Both the position numbers and the translations under genes were made by a program. The notes under the pieces were generated by a model that saw only the letters and a program-made list of their open reading frames with translations, made no database searches and was not told the DNA's origin. 64,000 bases of DNA from Merluccius polli (Eukaryota; Chordata; Actinopteri; Gadiformes; Merlucciidae), in assembly GCA_030340625.1 (NCBI GenBank), contig JAOPHQ010002355.1, positions 1-64,000 of the forward strand, written 5' to 3'. Of this stretch, positions 1-9,639 are shown piece by piece (position 1 is the stretch's first letter; the number at the start of each line of letters is the position of its first letter).

Positions 1-570
1 TGGACACCTCGTCGGGTTACTCCCCAATCATATTTACGGAAATGATCATCCCAAATAAACACCGATTTTGCCAAATGTAATGTTGTCAAATCATAGAGGA
101 CATCATAGAGACATTCTCTCCCTTCACTCACTGCACTCACTGCAGTTATTTTTGCCACTGCTCGTTTTAGTTTTTTCAATGTGGATTTTGGAGTTGTAAC
201 TTGTTGTCATAGGACACCTTTTATTTATTTTATTTTATTTATTTTACCCTGGCTGCACTTAGAGGAGTGCACATCAGCCTAGACCTTACAGGAGGAAGTA
301 ATTTCTTATTGCAATTCTGATTTGTTCTTACCTCAGATAGGCCTTAATGCCATGCACTCTCTACCTCATATGTATATTATTTCTTATTTTAATTTAATTT
401 AACTTCTTGTTGCACTACGATTTACATGTTGTAATTACATGGATATTGCACCCATAACAGGTAGGCAATAAAAAAGTTCTTCTGGATTTACTGTGTATTC
501 CTGACCAAGCCATGATAGCAATGATTTTACATCCAAGTGAGTATGCAGTTCTTTAGTATTAGAAGAAAAA
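1..570. other. no gene recognised; start resembles a repeat end at 44.7 kb
   Basis: The first 16 bases repeat the terminus of the palindromic element that ends near 44720 (TGGACACCTCGTCGGG). The rest is AT-rich sequence without a convincing ORF. Confidence 0.4.
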
Positions 571-575
571 AAGCT

Positions 576-578
<3 letters not shown>

Positions 579-613
<35 letters not shown>
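579..613. repeat. (TA)n microsatellite
   Basis: About 17 TA units followed by a T run. Short ORFs reading IYIYIY come from this tract. Confidence 0.95.
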
Positions 614-622
<9 letters not shown>

Positions 623-629
623 TCTCCAA

Positions 630-730
630 ACGGCGTGGTATCGGTATGGTATCGGTATCGGCCGATACTGCACAGCCGGGTATGGGTATCGGTATCGGGG
701 GCCAAAAAATGGTATCGGTGCAACACTAGT
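630..730. mobile_element. MITE end with repeated GGTATCGGTA motif
   Basis: Repeats of GGTATCGGTAT ending ATCGGTGCAACACTA, the terminal sequence type of common fish hAT-like MITEs. Only one end is seen. Confidence 0.5.
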
Positions 731-1140
731 TCCCTGTAGCTTCGCTACATGGGCCCCAATAATAATAATAAGAAAAGGTAGAAAAACAATGGGTTCCCTG
801 TAGCTTCGCTACATGGGCCCCAATAATAATAATAAGAAAAGGTAGAAAAACAATGGGTTCCCTGTAGCTTCGCTACATGGGCCCCAATAATAATAATAAG
901 AAGAAGAAGAAGAAAAGGTAGAAAAACAATGGGTTCCCTGTAGCTTCGCTACATGGGCCCCAATAAGAAAAGGTAGAAAAACAATGGGTTCCCTGTAGCT
1001 TCGCTACATGGGCCCCAATAATAATAAGAAAAGGTAGAAAAACAATGGGTTCCCTGTAGCTTCGCTACATGGGCCCCAATAATAAGAAAAGGTAGAAAAA
1101 CAATGGGTTCCCTGTAGCTTCGCTACATGGGCCCCAATAA
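728..1140. repeat. minisatellite, about 60-bp unit with hairpin core, seven copies
   Basis: Seven copies of a unit carrying TGTAGCTTCGCTACA (6-bp stem, TTC loop) inside CCC...GGG, spaced by variable AATAAT/AAGAAG runs and AGAAAAGGTAGAAAAACAAT. It resembles the AATAAT-tailed end of a common fish repeat (compare 60600-60740) amplified in tandem. Confidence 0.85.
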
Positions 1141-1280
1141 GAGTGTCTTTTCGGAACTCACCTGGAACTTCGACGCTTGCCAACCTTGACTGCGCCCGCC
1201 AACAAATATCACCTGGTGCGCATGCGCACGGGTTGCAGGACAAAGGGATAGGGTTGTTGGGATTACGTGTTGGTGCGCAA

Positions 1281-1353
1281 GGAAAAATAGTTCCTAAATG
1301 GAATTTATTGAGTAAATGCATTTACTCAAGTTCCATTTAGGAACTATTTTTCC
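1281..1353. repeat. 73-bp near-perfect palindrome
   Basis: Arms start GGAAAAATAGTTCCTAAATG and mirror at the other end, meeting at AAATGCATTT with only a small asymmetry. Confidence 0.85.
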
Positions 1354-1513
1354 AGCATGCTGGAATAAAACATTTTAGCACCTATATTGGCCATATACAT
1401 GACAGCATATTGCGTTTGGAATAATAACACTTTTCAATAACACAATTAATGTGTAAACATTACCGTTCACACTAATGTTTCAAAGTTACATCGTTGTTAA
1501 GTTAAATAGCGAT

Positions 1514-1827
1514 ATGAAGTGTTTATTCAGTTAAACCACTGACAAACAAGCTTTCCTCGAAATCACAATTTCCGTAGGCGTTCATGTCAGCAAATGGTCG
1601 AAATAAAGTCACGTTGTGACCCGGCGTATTTTAGACTTGTTGAATGCAGAAATGTTTGCTGGGAGTGTTTATTCGGTTACACCACTCTAAAATAAGTTTT
1701 CCTTGAAATCACCATTTCTCTAACATTATGTTTTCATGTCGAAATGAAGTCACGTCGTGACTCGACGTCTTCTGGACTTGTTCGCTTCGACGCAGGTCGA
1801 GGAAATGTTTGCTGGGCACTGTCTGGA
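1514..1827. repeat. diverged tandem duplication, about 150-bp unit
   Basis: Two diverged copies, each starting GTGTTTATTC(A/G)GTTA and ending GAAATGTTTGCTGGG. No coding potential seen. Confidence 0.6.
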
Positions 1828-1941
1828 TAGAGAGCAATAACCTAGTGAACCATCTACATATAAGTCTCCTAGTTGCAACTGCTCTGATCTAAAGTCTCAT
1901 ACTGCAGAAACGAAATGTGAGTGTGTGACTCCCAAGCCTAC

Positions 1942-1943
<2 letters not shown>

Positions 1944-1978
<35 letters not shown>
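1944..1978. repeat. (GT)n microsatellite, left of hAT insertion
   Basis: Uninterrupted GT run; it continues on the other side of the inserted element at 2748. Confidence 0.9.
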
Positions 1979-1979
<1 letters not shown>

Positions 1980-2746
1980 AGAGGTTGCGCTAGACTTTTT
2001 CGTTGTCCGTCATATTGACTGACAGGGTCATAAAAATGATAATAATTACATGTTCAATAGCATTTAATTTTAATTCATTTTTAAATCATATTCAGTCCAA
2101 ACAAGCTGAACAAATAACCCACACCGTGGATACACACATCAAGCAGAAGATTATATGTAAGAATATCGGCCGCCAGGCGATTCACGTATAGTGGGGCTTG
2201 ACGGTGATTCATCACCACAATGCGGGCGGGAGCTAGTTGATCCACTAGTCAACACGCGGGAGCTAGTTGATCCACTAGTCAACACGCGGGAGCTAGTTGA
2301 TCCACTAGTCAACTCACGGGAGCTAGTTGATCCACTAGTCAACAGGCGGGAGCTAGTTGATCCACGAGTCAACACGCGGGAGCTAGTTAATCCACTAGTC
2401 AACACGCCCCCAAGCGAACGAGTTTTCAAGGCGGTGCGGTGACGCGGGGCTTCTAGGTCCCACCTTCCTCCTGGTCTGCATGGACTTGAATCGCGTGCCC
2501 GCTTGTGCGTAATCAAATGTTTCAAGGTGGTTTGTTGTTTCAAATGTTTCAACACTCAACTGCCGTGACATTTTCCTTCTTTTCTACTTTTCTTCATCTA
2601 CAAGAGCCAATTAATTTGCTCATCGCCACCAAGTGGTCAGGGGTGTGAATTGCAATCTGTCAGAATGACGGACGGCCCTCAGATTATTCCGTTACCGTTT
2701 TTAAAAAACGGTCAGTGACAGAAAATATTCGGTTAACGCGACCCCT

Positions 2747-2747
<1 letters not shown>
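1979..2747. mobile_element. hAT-type MITE inserted into (GT)n
   Basis: Left end CAGAGGTTGCGCTAGA and right end TTAACGCGACCCCTG are imperfect inverted repeats. The flanks are GTGTGTGT on both sides, consistent with an 8-bp target duplication in the GT tract. No transposase. A second, left-truncated copy lies at about 42148-42386. Confidence 0.8.
2227..2408. repeat. 30-bp minisatellite, six copies, open on both strands
   Basis: Unit GCGGGAGCTAGTTGATCCAC plus TAGTCAACAC. A 30-bp period keeps frame and creates a decapeptide repeat (RELVDPLVNT) on one strand and a mirror ORF on the other. It sits inside the hAT MITE and is not a gene. Confidence 0.9.

Positions 2748-2777
<30 letters not shown>
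2748..2777. repeat. (GT)n microsatellite, right of hAT insertion
   Basis: Continuation of the GT tract interrupted by the MITE. Confidence 0.9.
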
Positions 2778-2780
<3 letters not shown>

Positions 2781-2853
2781 AAAGCGTATGTATGTATGTT
2801 TTTTTGTTTTGTTTTTTACTGTGGATACAAATTCTTTGTTGTCTAAATTGCAG

Positions 2854-3185
2854 TCCAAAATCTGGATCAGGCCGTGTCCCGGTACAAAAAAATTCTCAGG
2901 CTGTGTCGTCGAGGAAAGACAATGTCCGCTGCTTTCAAGCGTGTTGGGGTGGACCAGAACACGGTTGTTGTCACTGCTCCAATCGCAGAGCTGTTCATTG
3001 CTGCACCCAGCAAATATAAGGAACTCCGTAAAGGCTACAGCAGTCAGATGAAACTCAGTGGGTTTGCTACACAGTGTGCCACTTCAATTCAGGAGAATCC
3101 TGAAATAGCGGACACAGTAAAAGTCTTTAAGGTTTCCAGAAAGCTGCTTCCCCTGAAATCTATGTCAGCTATAATAAATGTTTGA
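2854..3185 (+). CDS. CCDC106-like terminal exon or fragment
   Basis: After a good acceptor (TTGTTGTCTAAATTGCAG) the frame reads QNLDQAVSRYKKILRLCRRG, then TMSAAFKRVGVDQNTVVVTA and PIAELFIAAPSKYKEL, ending in TGA at 3185. From memory, the VGVD.NT....APIAEL block is the conserved C-terminal region of CCDC106-like proteins, which occur in many copies in fish; their function here is unknown. No upstream exon is visible on this strand: the sequence before it is GT repeat and a hAT MITE. It may be an orphan last exon, a gene fragment carried by a mobile element, or the end of a gene whose earlier exons lie left of the window. It is open throughout, which suggests recent or ongoing constraint. Confidence 0.55.
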
Positions 3186-3398
3186 AAGATAGCAGACAGA
3201 AAAAAAGAAAAAGAACAGTTAATTGTTGAATCTTGACACTGAAATATTTTCTGAATTTATTTTGATACAGAAAGATTTGATTTTTTTCAAACCCAAATTT
3301 TTTAACTGTTTTTATTGTTGGTGTTGGCTTTTGGCTTTGGAGTTTTTATTCAGCTTTGTTTAGAACTGAACAGTTGTTACAATATGTTGGGAAGTTGC

Positions 3399-3404
3399 AA
3401 TAAA
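3399..3404 (+). terminator. candidate poly(A) signal after CCDC106-like exon
   Basis: AATAAA about 215 bp after the TGA. Confidence 0.4.
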
Positions 3405-3499
3405 TATAAATGCAATATGTTCTATATCCCTTTGTGTTGCGTCTCTCCTTGGTCTGTTAAGATAACTGAAACTTTTGTAAGTCTTGAGGCATTGCCAGC

Positions 3500-4080
3500 C
3501 TTTAAATCTCATTCATAAATGCTTTATAAGGCATAGAGAGTGCCCACTTTAGATGAGCTCACACAAAATGCTTAATTAACGAGTAGTAAGTGCTTTGTAA
3601 CTGCCTAAATTCATGAATTCCTGCATTACTTACTGTTTATAGGTCATCAATTGGAAATGGAGTTTGTGAGTTTTTGTAAAATATCTACTCGCACTCACTA
3701 ACCATTACTACAAAAGAGTAAAACATTTATAACTGTGATTATAAACCATATACTAATGAGTATTTACATCAGAAACATGCTTTATAAGGGATGAATTCAG
3801 TATTTACTAATCCATAACTACTGTGCTTATCAATAATGAGTAAAACATGTATAACTGTTTATAAACTACATACTAATGAGTATTTACATCAGAAACATGC
3901 TTTATAAAGGATGAATTCAGTATTTATTAATCCATAACTACTGTGCTTATCAATGAGTAAAACATTTATAACTGTTTATAAACTACATACTAATGAGTTA
4001 TAAATTATGAATTCAGTATTTATTCATGCTTTACTAATGCTTAATAGTGTGTACTCATTATAAAGTGTTACCAATTTATC
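3500..4080. mobile_element. AT-rich MITE with internal about 118-bp tandem repeats
   Basis: Two and a half copies of a unit starting GTAAAACAT(T/G)TATAACTGT (3718, 3840, 3957). The right end TCATTATAAAGTGTTACCAA is the usual terminus of a widespread fish DNA transposon group. The left end is not clear. Confidence 0.6.
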
Positions 4081-4202
4081 GAGTAAGATTGATAATTGCC
4101 CATTAATAACATAATTCGACTATGCTGCATATTACCAACTGAAGTCATGTCATTAAAATATAAAATAAGGGCAGCTGTAGGAGGTGTGCGTGTTACATGG
4201 CA

Positions 4203-4277
4203 GATCTAGCTTTGTTAGAGGACGTGGTGGGGGCTCATCTAGCGTTGTTAGAGGACGGGGTAGGGGCTGATCTATTG
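4203..4277. repeat. 33-bp minisatellite, left flank of gypsy-1
   Basis: Two full units of CTAGC(T/G)TTGTTAGAGGAC plus GTGGTGGGGGCTGAT. The same unit recurs at 9148-9240 on the other side of the retroelement. Confidence 0.8.
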
Positions 4278-5072
4278 TTGTGCTTATTGCCACCTTGCGT
4301 AATGTACTTCATGGGGCTGCAAGAGACTGGTGGGACATGGCACGTCATAAAATACACACTTGGAAAGAATTTCATGAGCAGTTCCGCGCTGCCTTCCTGT
4401 CGGAGGATTATGAAGATGAGCTGGCAGAAAGAGTGCGCACCAGAGTTCAGAAGGAAGGGGAAAGTATCAGAGATTTTGCATATGTATCAGTCCTTATGTA
4501 AGCGCTGGAAGCCAACAATTAAAGAAGAAGAAATTATCAAGATGATCTTGAAAAATATTAACCCCCAACTGGCCAGTCAGCTGAGAAGTAGTGGAGTTAC
4601 CTCCGTGGATGGACTTGTGCGTCTGGGCCAGCAACTGGAGAAGGACCGGGAGAACCAGCTGCAATATGAACACAGAAAAAATGCATTGAGGAAAACAAGC
4701 AAACCTACTTCTGAAAATGCCCCATTACCACCCAATAAAGATAACCTTGTTTGTCCAAGTAATTCTAGTCATAACCAGCCACAACAGGTGTACTGTTGGC
4801 GCTGCAAGGGAAGTCACGCACCTGCTTCTTGTCCACAGTGGACCCCTTCTAGAGCTTCATCTTCTAGACCTCTATACCAACAGGGTGGGAAAACAAACAG
4901 TAAGGAAGGACCTGCCATTCTGGGGTCACTCACGCCTTCCAGTCACTCCAGTTCTCTGAGGAAAATGTCCCCTTCATTACCAGCAGGAAGCCCTCCTCCT
5001 TGCCAATTAATAGTGCCACTGAGCATCAGAGGATGGAAGGGAACTGCTGTCCTGGACACTGGATCATCTTAG
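4270..5072 (+). pseudogene. gypsy-1 gag and protease start (broken)
   Basis: Gag capsid region: GAARDWWD and FHEQFRAAFLSEDYEDELAE, switching frame near 4480. A CCHC-like cluster reads CWRCKGSHAPASCPQ. The protease active site DTGSS is followed at once by TAG (5070-5072). Protease sequence continues to about 5395 in another frame. Confidence 0.8.
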
Positions 5073-5395
5073 ACTCTGTTAAATGAAAGAGTCTGGTCAA
5101 CAGTAAAGCGGCAGCATGATGTGTTGAAACCATGGAGTAGAGGACCCCTGTATCTAGCAGATGGAGAGGGAAGACAGCCATTAGGATGGAGTGAGCTGAA
5201 GCTGTTCGTACAGACTCAGATATTGACATTACCTTGTCTCATTTTGCCAGAAGGCAGCCTTGCATTTCCTGCAGTTGTGGGACTTGATTTCATGTCTTTA
5301 ACTGGCCTTCAAATTGATATCTCTCAGAACAGCTACTGGTTTAAAAACAATCTGGAGCACAGATATCAGTTCTTGAATCCATCAGAAGCTGGATG

Positions 5396-5528
5396 CTCAC
5401 CTCAGCTTGCGCGATTGTCGGCCGGCGGACCTACGACCTACGGGCGCCCAAGGGTGCCTCGCAGCGCCCCTCCAGCAGATGGCGCCCTAGGCGACCGCCT
5501 ATGTCACCTATGCCTAGAGCCGGCCCTG
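5396..5528. mobile_element. MITE fragment replacing part of gypsy-1 RT
   Basis: GC-rich block with CGCGATTGTCGG, then GCGCCCCTCCAGCAGATGG and CCTATGCCTAGAGCCGGCCC. This is the end of a fish MITE family. The N-terminal part of RT expected here is missing, so the event was an insertion with deletion. Confidence 0.6.
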
Positions 5529-6600
5529 CTGATACCTACCCCCTACCAAACATCCAGGAAATACTGGAATCATTAGCCGGAGCGGTCAAGTTCACGACCT
5601 TGGATCTCAACAGTGGCTACTGGCAAGTCAGGATGGATCCAGAGAGTCGGGAGAAGACTGCCTTCATCTGTCCTTTTGGTCTCTACCAGTTTAAGGTAAT
5701 GCCCTTTGGCCTCAAGAATGCCCCAGCCACCTTCCAACGGCTAATGGAGCTCGTTCTTGGAGACCTACGGGGAAACATATGCTTTGTGTACTTAGATGAT
5801 ATCATCATCTACTCTGATACAGTGGAACGACACGGGAATGACATTCAAACAGTGCTTGACAGACTACGAGATGCTAACCTGACAGTGAATATGAAGAAGA
5901 GCCAGTTTTTTCGAACCTCCTTGAAGTTTCTGGGCCACATCGTATCCTCTGCTGGGATAGCAGTGGATAGTGAGAAGACCAAGGCAGTACAAGATTTTCC
6001 CGTCCCACGGAATATCAAAGAACTTAAGAGATTTTTGGGGATGACAGGATGGTACCATCGCTTTGTGCCCCGGTTTTCCCAGGTCTCTGAACCACTGAAT
6101 GCCCTTAAACAAAAAGGAGCGAAGTTCATCTGGACCTCTTCTTGTCAGGAAGCATGTGAGACCTTGAAGCAGTGTCTGGTCTCACCTCCAATCCTCGGAC
6201 ATCCTGATTTCAATCTGCCTGTCATTGTGTACACAGATGCCAGCGACATTGGTCTAGGAGCTGTCTTGACTCAACAGACTGGTCTGGGTACTGAACAGGT
6301 TCTTGCCTTTGCCAGCCGCACCTTGAATCAGGCAGAGCGAAATTATTCCACCACAGAGCAGGAATGTATTGCTGTTGTTTGGGCCCTGGAAAAGTGGAGA
6401 TACTATTTGGAAGGAAGGCACTTCTCAGTAGTTACTGATCATTCCTCTCGTCTGGGTTTTTAAAACCCAAAAGCCAAGCACTCGGCTCATCCGATGGGCG
6501 CTTCGCCTTCAGGAGTTCTCCTTTACGGTGGAATATCGCAAAGGGAAATATAACACTGTGCCTGATGCTTTGTCGAGAGCTCCTGTGGATGATCATCCTC
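5529..6600 (+). pseudogene. gypsy-1 reverse transcriptase and RNase H (broken)
   Basis: RT blocks YPLPNIQEIL, FTTLDLNSGYWQV, MPFGLKNAPATFQ and the YLDDIIIYS active site, then RNase H with VYTDASDIGLGAVLTQ and YSTTEQECIAVVWALEKW. The frame breaks near 6460; the following NTVPDALSRAP is in a second frame. Confidence 0.88.
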
Positions 6601-6861
6601 CCCATGCCACTTGTGCTGCGGTGCTGCGTTAAAAAAGAAACACCTCTAAACACCTTCAGATTACTGATGAAGACATTTGGAGAGCCCAGCAGGAGGACTC
6701 TGATATCCAGAACCTATACAACAAAATCATGGAAACAGGAGAAGTGACTGAAGATTTGGTTACAAAGTTCACTGTTCTGGAAGATAAAGTATAAAGAGTG
6801 GTGAAATTACCTCATAATCAGTTACTCGCTTACTACCACGACGATCCTCTCTCTGGCCATT

Positions 6862-8324
6862 TTGGAAGGTACAAGACCTATAAGAGATTACAAGCTCTGG
6901 TATATTGGTCTGGTATATAAGATGAGCCTGGAGGTAAAAAATTATGTGCAATGTTGTCAAGTTTGTCAGCTCTACAAACCCGAGACCCGGAAGCCATCTG
7001 GAAAACTCCAACAGACGGTGGTACAAAAACCTTGGGAGATGCTGGGAGTTGACCTCATGGGACCCTTCCCCCGAAGCTCAAACGGCAACGTATATCTCCT
7101 GGTCTTTGTCGACTATTACACCAGATGGGTTGAGATGTTCCCACTTCGTAAAGCCACTTCCGAGACAGTATCCCAGATCCTAACAAAGGAAATTCTGACC
7201 CGCTGGGGGGTACCATCCTACATACTCTCGGACAGAGGATCACAGTTTGTTTCATCCATCTTTGAGGAAACACGTAGCTGCTGGAACCTCAGGCAGAAGA
7301 GGACTTCAGCCTACCATCCACAAACAAACCTGACAGAAAGAGTTAACCGGAATGTGAAAGCCATGATTGCCTCATATGTACAAGAGAAACACAAGAGCTG
7401 GGACAAGTACTTACCCGAATTCCGTTTTGCTCTAAATTCAGCTGTGCACGTGTCCATTCGAGTTAGAGCGCAAGAGCGCAACCTTGGTCGAACCCTGAAG
7501 GGCCCCCTGGACGCTGAGCTCATGCCCCGACTGTGTAACCTGTTGTGGTGTTCTTTGAGGAAGAAGGCCGCAGACACAGGATCGCTTTTAACTCACTTTA
7601 TTTGTTTTAGGTTTTGGTCTATTATCTATGAAGCAAAAGGAGAGGAATTGTATCATTCACGCGTGGAGCGACTCTTAGCTGGATATCTAATAGATATGCT
7701 GCCTCTAGAGTTTCTGCCCTCTCCTGCCTGTGCGCTCGATAGTACCTTGGCAGGTGTGGCCTCTATGACGTGTAATGTGCTCTGATTGGCTAGTGTTGAG
7801 CGCCCGCCTCCAGGTGTATTATGTGCTGCCATCTTATGGCCAGGTGCGGTTAATACAGCTTACAACATATTTGGTCCTATTCCCTTGTGGCTATGTGAGG
7901 CAAATTGAGGAATTCAAGAAACTGGTGGAAATTAATCTGGAAAAAGCAAAAACAAGACAAAAACACTATTATGATAAAGGGAGGAGAGATGGAAATTTCT
8001 CAGAAAAAGACTGTGTGGATCAAAACTCACCCTCTTTCAAAAGCTGACAAATCTTATGCAACCAAACCCGCACCACGCTGGAAAGGTCCGTATCGTGTGA
8101 CCAGAAGAATGGGCCCTCTGAATTTTGAGGTGGTTCGGGAGGACACGGGAGAGGACTTGCATGTGGTTAATGTGGCGCAGTTAAAACCCTGTTACCCCAG
8201 CGCTGAAGAGCTGGACCGGAAGCAGCGTCAACAAGTCCTTAACATTTTTCAAGAAGACAGTGATGAGGAAGATTTCCTTGGCTTCCCTACCTCTGCTTCG
8301 GATGAAGACAGGAAAAATTGTTGA
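6862..8324 (+). pseudogene. gypsy-1 integrase (interrupted)
   Basis: Zinc-finger end (CCQVCQLYKP), catalytic core with LGVDLMGPFP, ILSDRGSQFVSS and HPQTNLTERVNR. NLGRTLKGPLDA continues to about 7538, then a reversed LTR fragment interrupts. The C-terminal part (KTRQKHYYDKGRRDG, then RWKGPYRVTRRMGPLNFEV) resumes at 7899 and ends at 8324 with an acidic tail. Confidence 0.85.
7541..7898 (-). mobile_element. reversed LTR fragment inside gypsy-1 integrase
   Basis: Read on the minus strand it matches the solo LTR at 25797-26200: GGCAGCACATAATACACC, CTAACACTAGCCAATCAGAG and AAAGCGATCCTGTGTC. The minus-strand 5' end is missing. Confidence 0.75.
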
Positions 8325-8375
8325 CAGCCTCCATAAATTCAAAATAAATTCCGGCTTTTCTCAAGGGGGAGGGAG

Positions 8376-9147
8376 TGTGATAACCCGAAAATTGCGGGTT
8401 AACACCGACGTCAGAACCGGAAGTCGTCAATGCACAGACGCCTACGTCAGCCTCACATGAGGAAGAGGACGTCATCGTAAAGGCTCTTAATGGTTGAAGA
8501 TGTCCTAAATAAGCGAGAGAGAGTGTGAGAGTGTAGGGAAACCGGAGCAATCTGTGCGCGTCGCTCGATTCCACGTAGTTAGCCCGTTTTGTTTTTCTTT
8601 CGTCGACCGTCATCACTCCGTGGCTACCTTTTTCATCACCCGTCATCCTCCTTTCATCTCCCGCACACTGCTTGAACCGGAAAATCAGCTGCAAACTACA
8701 TCCCCTCATCCCCTCATCCAAACCCGACAACAATACCGGACTGAATGACTGAGTACAGACCGACGTTTTTTTTCCTGACTCCGTTTAACTGACTTTTTTT
8801 TTTTTTCTCCTATTTTGTTTGATGAACGAACTGATTTTGCTTTGAGAAAATGAACTGAACTTTGCTTTGAAGAAATTGAACTAAACTTTATTTTTACAAA
8901 AGAAAAACCTATTTTGTGGTCTCCTTGATTTATGGTTGATGATTTTGTTGCATGTGTGTTATTTTTTGTTGTTATGTTTCCAGTACAATGAGGGTTAAAT
9001 TGAAAAGGGTGGTACTATTGTAGGTTTCATCCTTGTATGGTGTGTTTTGGGGGTATTCATTTTTTACTATTTGACTATCTTAAATGCCAGGAGAGAAACC
9101 TGGCTGGCGCTCATTATATCATAAAAAAATAAAAACCCGAACCGTCA
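8376..9147 (+). mobile_element. gypsy-1 3' LTR (right end tentative)
   Basis: Starts TGTGATAACCCG right after an AAGGGGGAGGGAG polypurine tract. AACCCG...CGGGTT forms a small hairpin at 8382-8400. A TG...CA end is possible at CCGTCA (9147), just before the 33-bp repeats. Confidence 0.6.
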
Positions 9148-9240
9148 TAGCGTTGTTAGAGGACGTGGTGGGGGCTGATCTTGTGTTGTTAGAGGATGTG
9201 GTGGGGGCTGATCTAGCATTGTTAGAGAATGTGGGGTGGG
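9148..9240. repeat. 33-bp minisatellite, right flank of gypsy-1
   Basis: About three copies of the unit also found at 4203-4277; it encodes an 11-residue repeat (ALLEDVVGADL) by chance of period. Confidence 0.8.
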
Positions 9241-9600
9241 CTGCAAGGGAGTGTGTTTTCAGACAACGCACCAACTTATTGGTGGTGTCCAAGTCCTCTC
9301 CACGGTTTTTGGCTACTGGCAAGTGTGAGAGTGAGGAGATTTAGCAGGAGTTTCCCAGCCCTCGCTAAGCTGTTTAAGGCCTGGCTGCAGTGCTTGCCGA
9401 TATCATCACTTTACGCACACAGTACATTCAACTTGTTTCCATACACCGCTGCACAACAGAGTCGGTTGTGTCTCTCATATCGGTCTAAAACTATATAAAG
9501 AGGGCCTTCTAATCCAACATTTCCAAACATCATAGGAGTGATAGACTGAACTCAACATCCGACAATGAATTCAATTACGTAAACACAAATGGCAATGATG
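9241..9600. other. no feature recognised
   Basis: Unique-looking sequence between the 33-bp repeat and the L1 ORF1 remnant. No supported ORF or repeat end. Confidence 0.4.
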
Positions 9601-9639
9601 CTGGCAACCTACGTCTCTCGAGGACTCGGTCAGCCTCAG

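Larger units (their letters stand above)
4270..9147 (+). mobile_element. gypsy-1: degenerate Ty3/gypsy retrotransposon without 5' LTR
   Basis: Order gag, protease, RT, RNase H, integrase, polypurine tract (8362-8375), then a 3' LTR starting TGTGATAACCCG. No matching 5' LTR is present upstream; gag starts directly after the 33-bp repeats. It is broken by a stop at the protease, a MITE fragment with loss of part of RT, frame breaks after RNase H, and a reversed foreign LTR inside integrase. Not functional. Confidence 0.85.

Noticed and set aside
435..803. Short ORFs with IYIYIY runs on both strands
   Set aside because: They are translations of the (TA)n tract; the same applies at 20338, 21459, 30914-31230, 33890, 40424 and 43621.
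2151..2555. Ser/Thr-rich 134-residue minus ORF and plus ORF with RELVDPLVNT repeats
   Set aside because: Both follow from a 30-bp minisatellite whose period is a multiple of three; no start context or domain.
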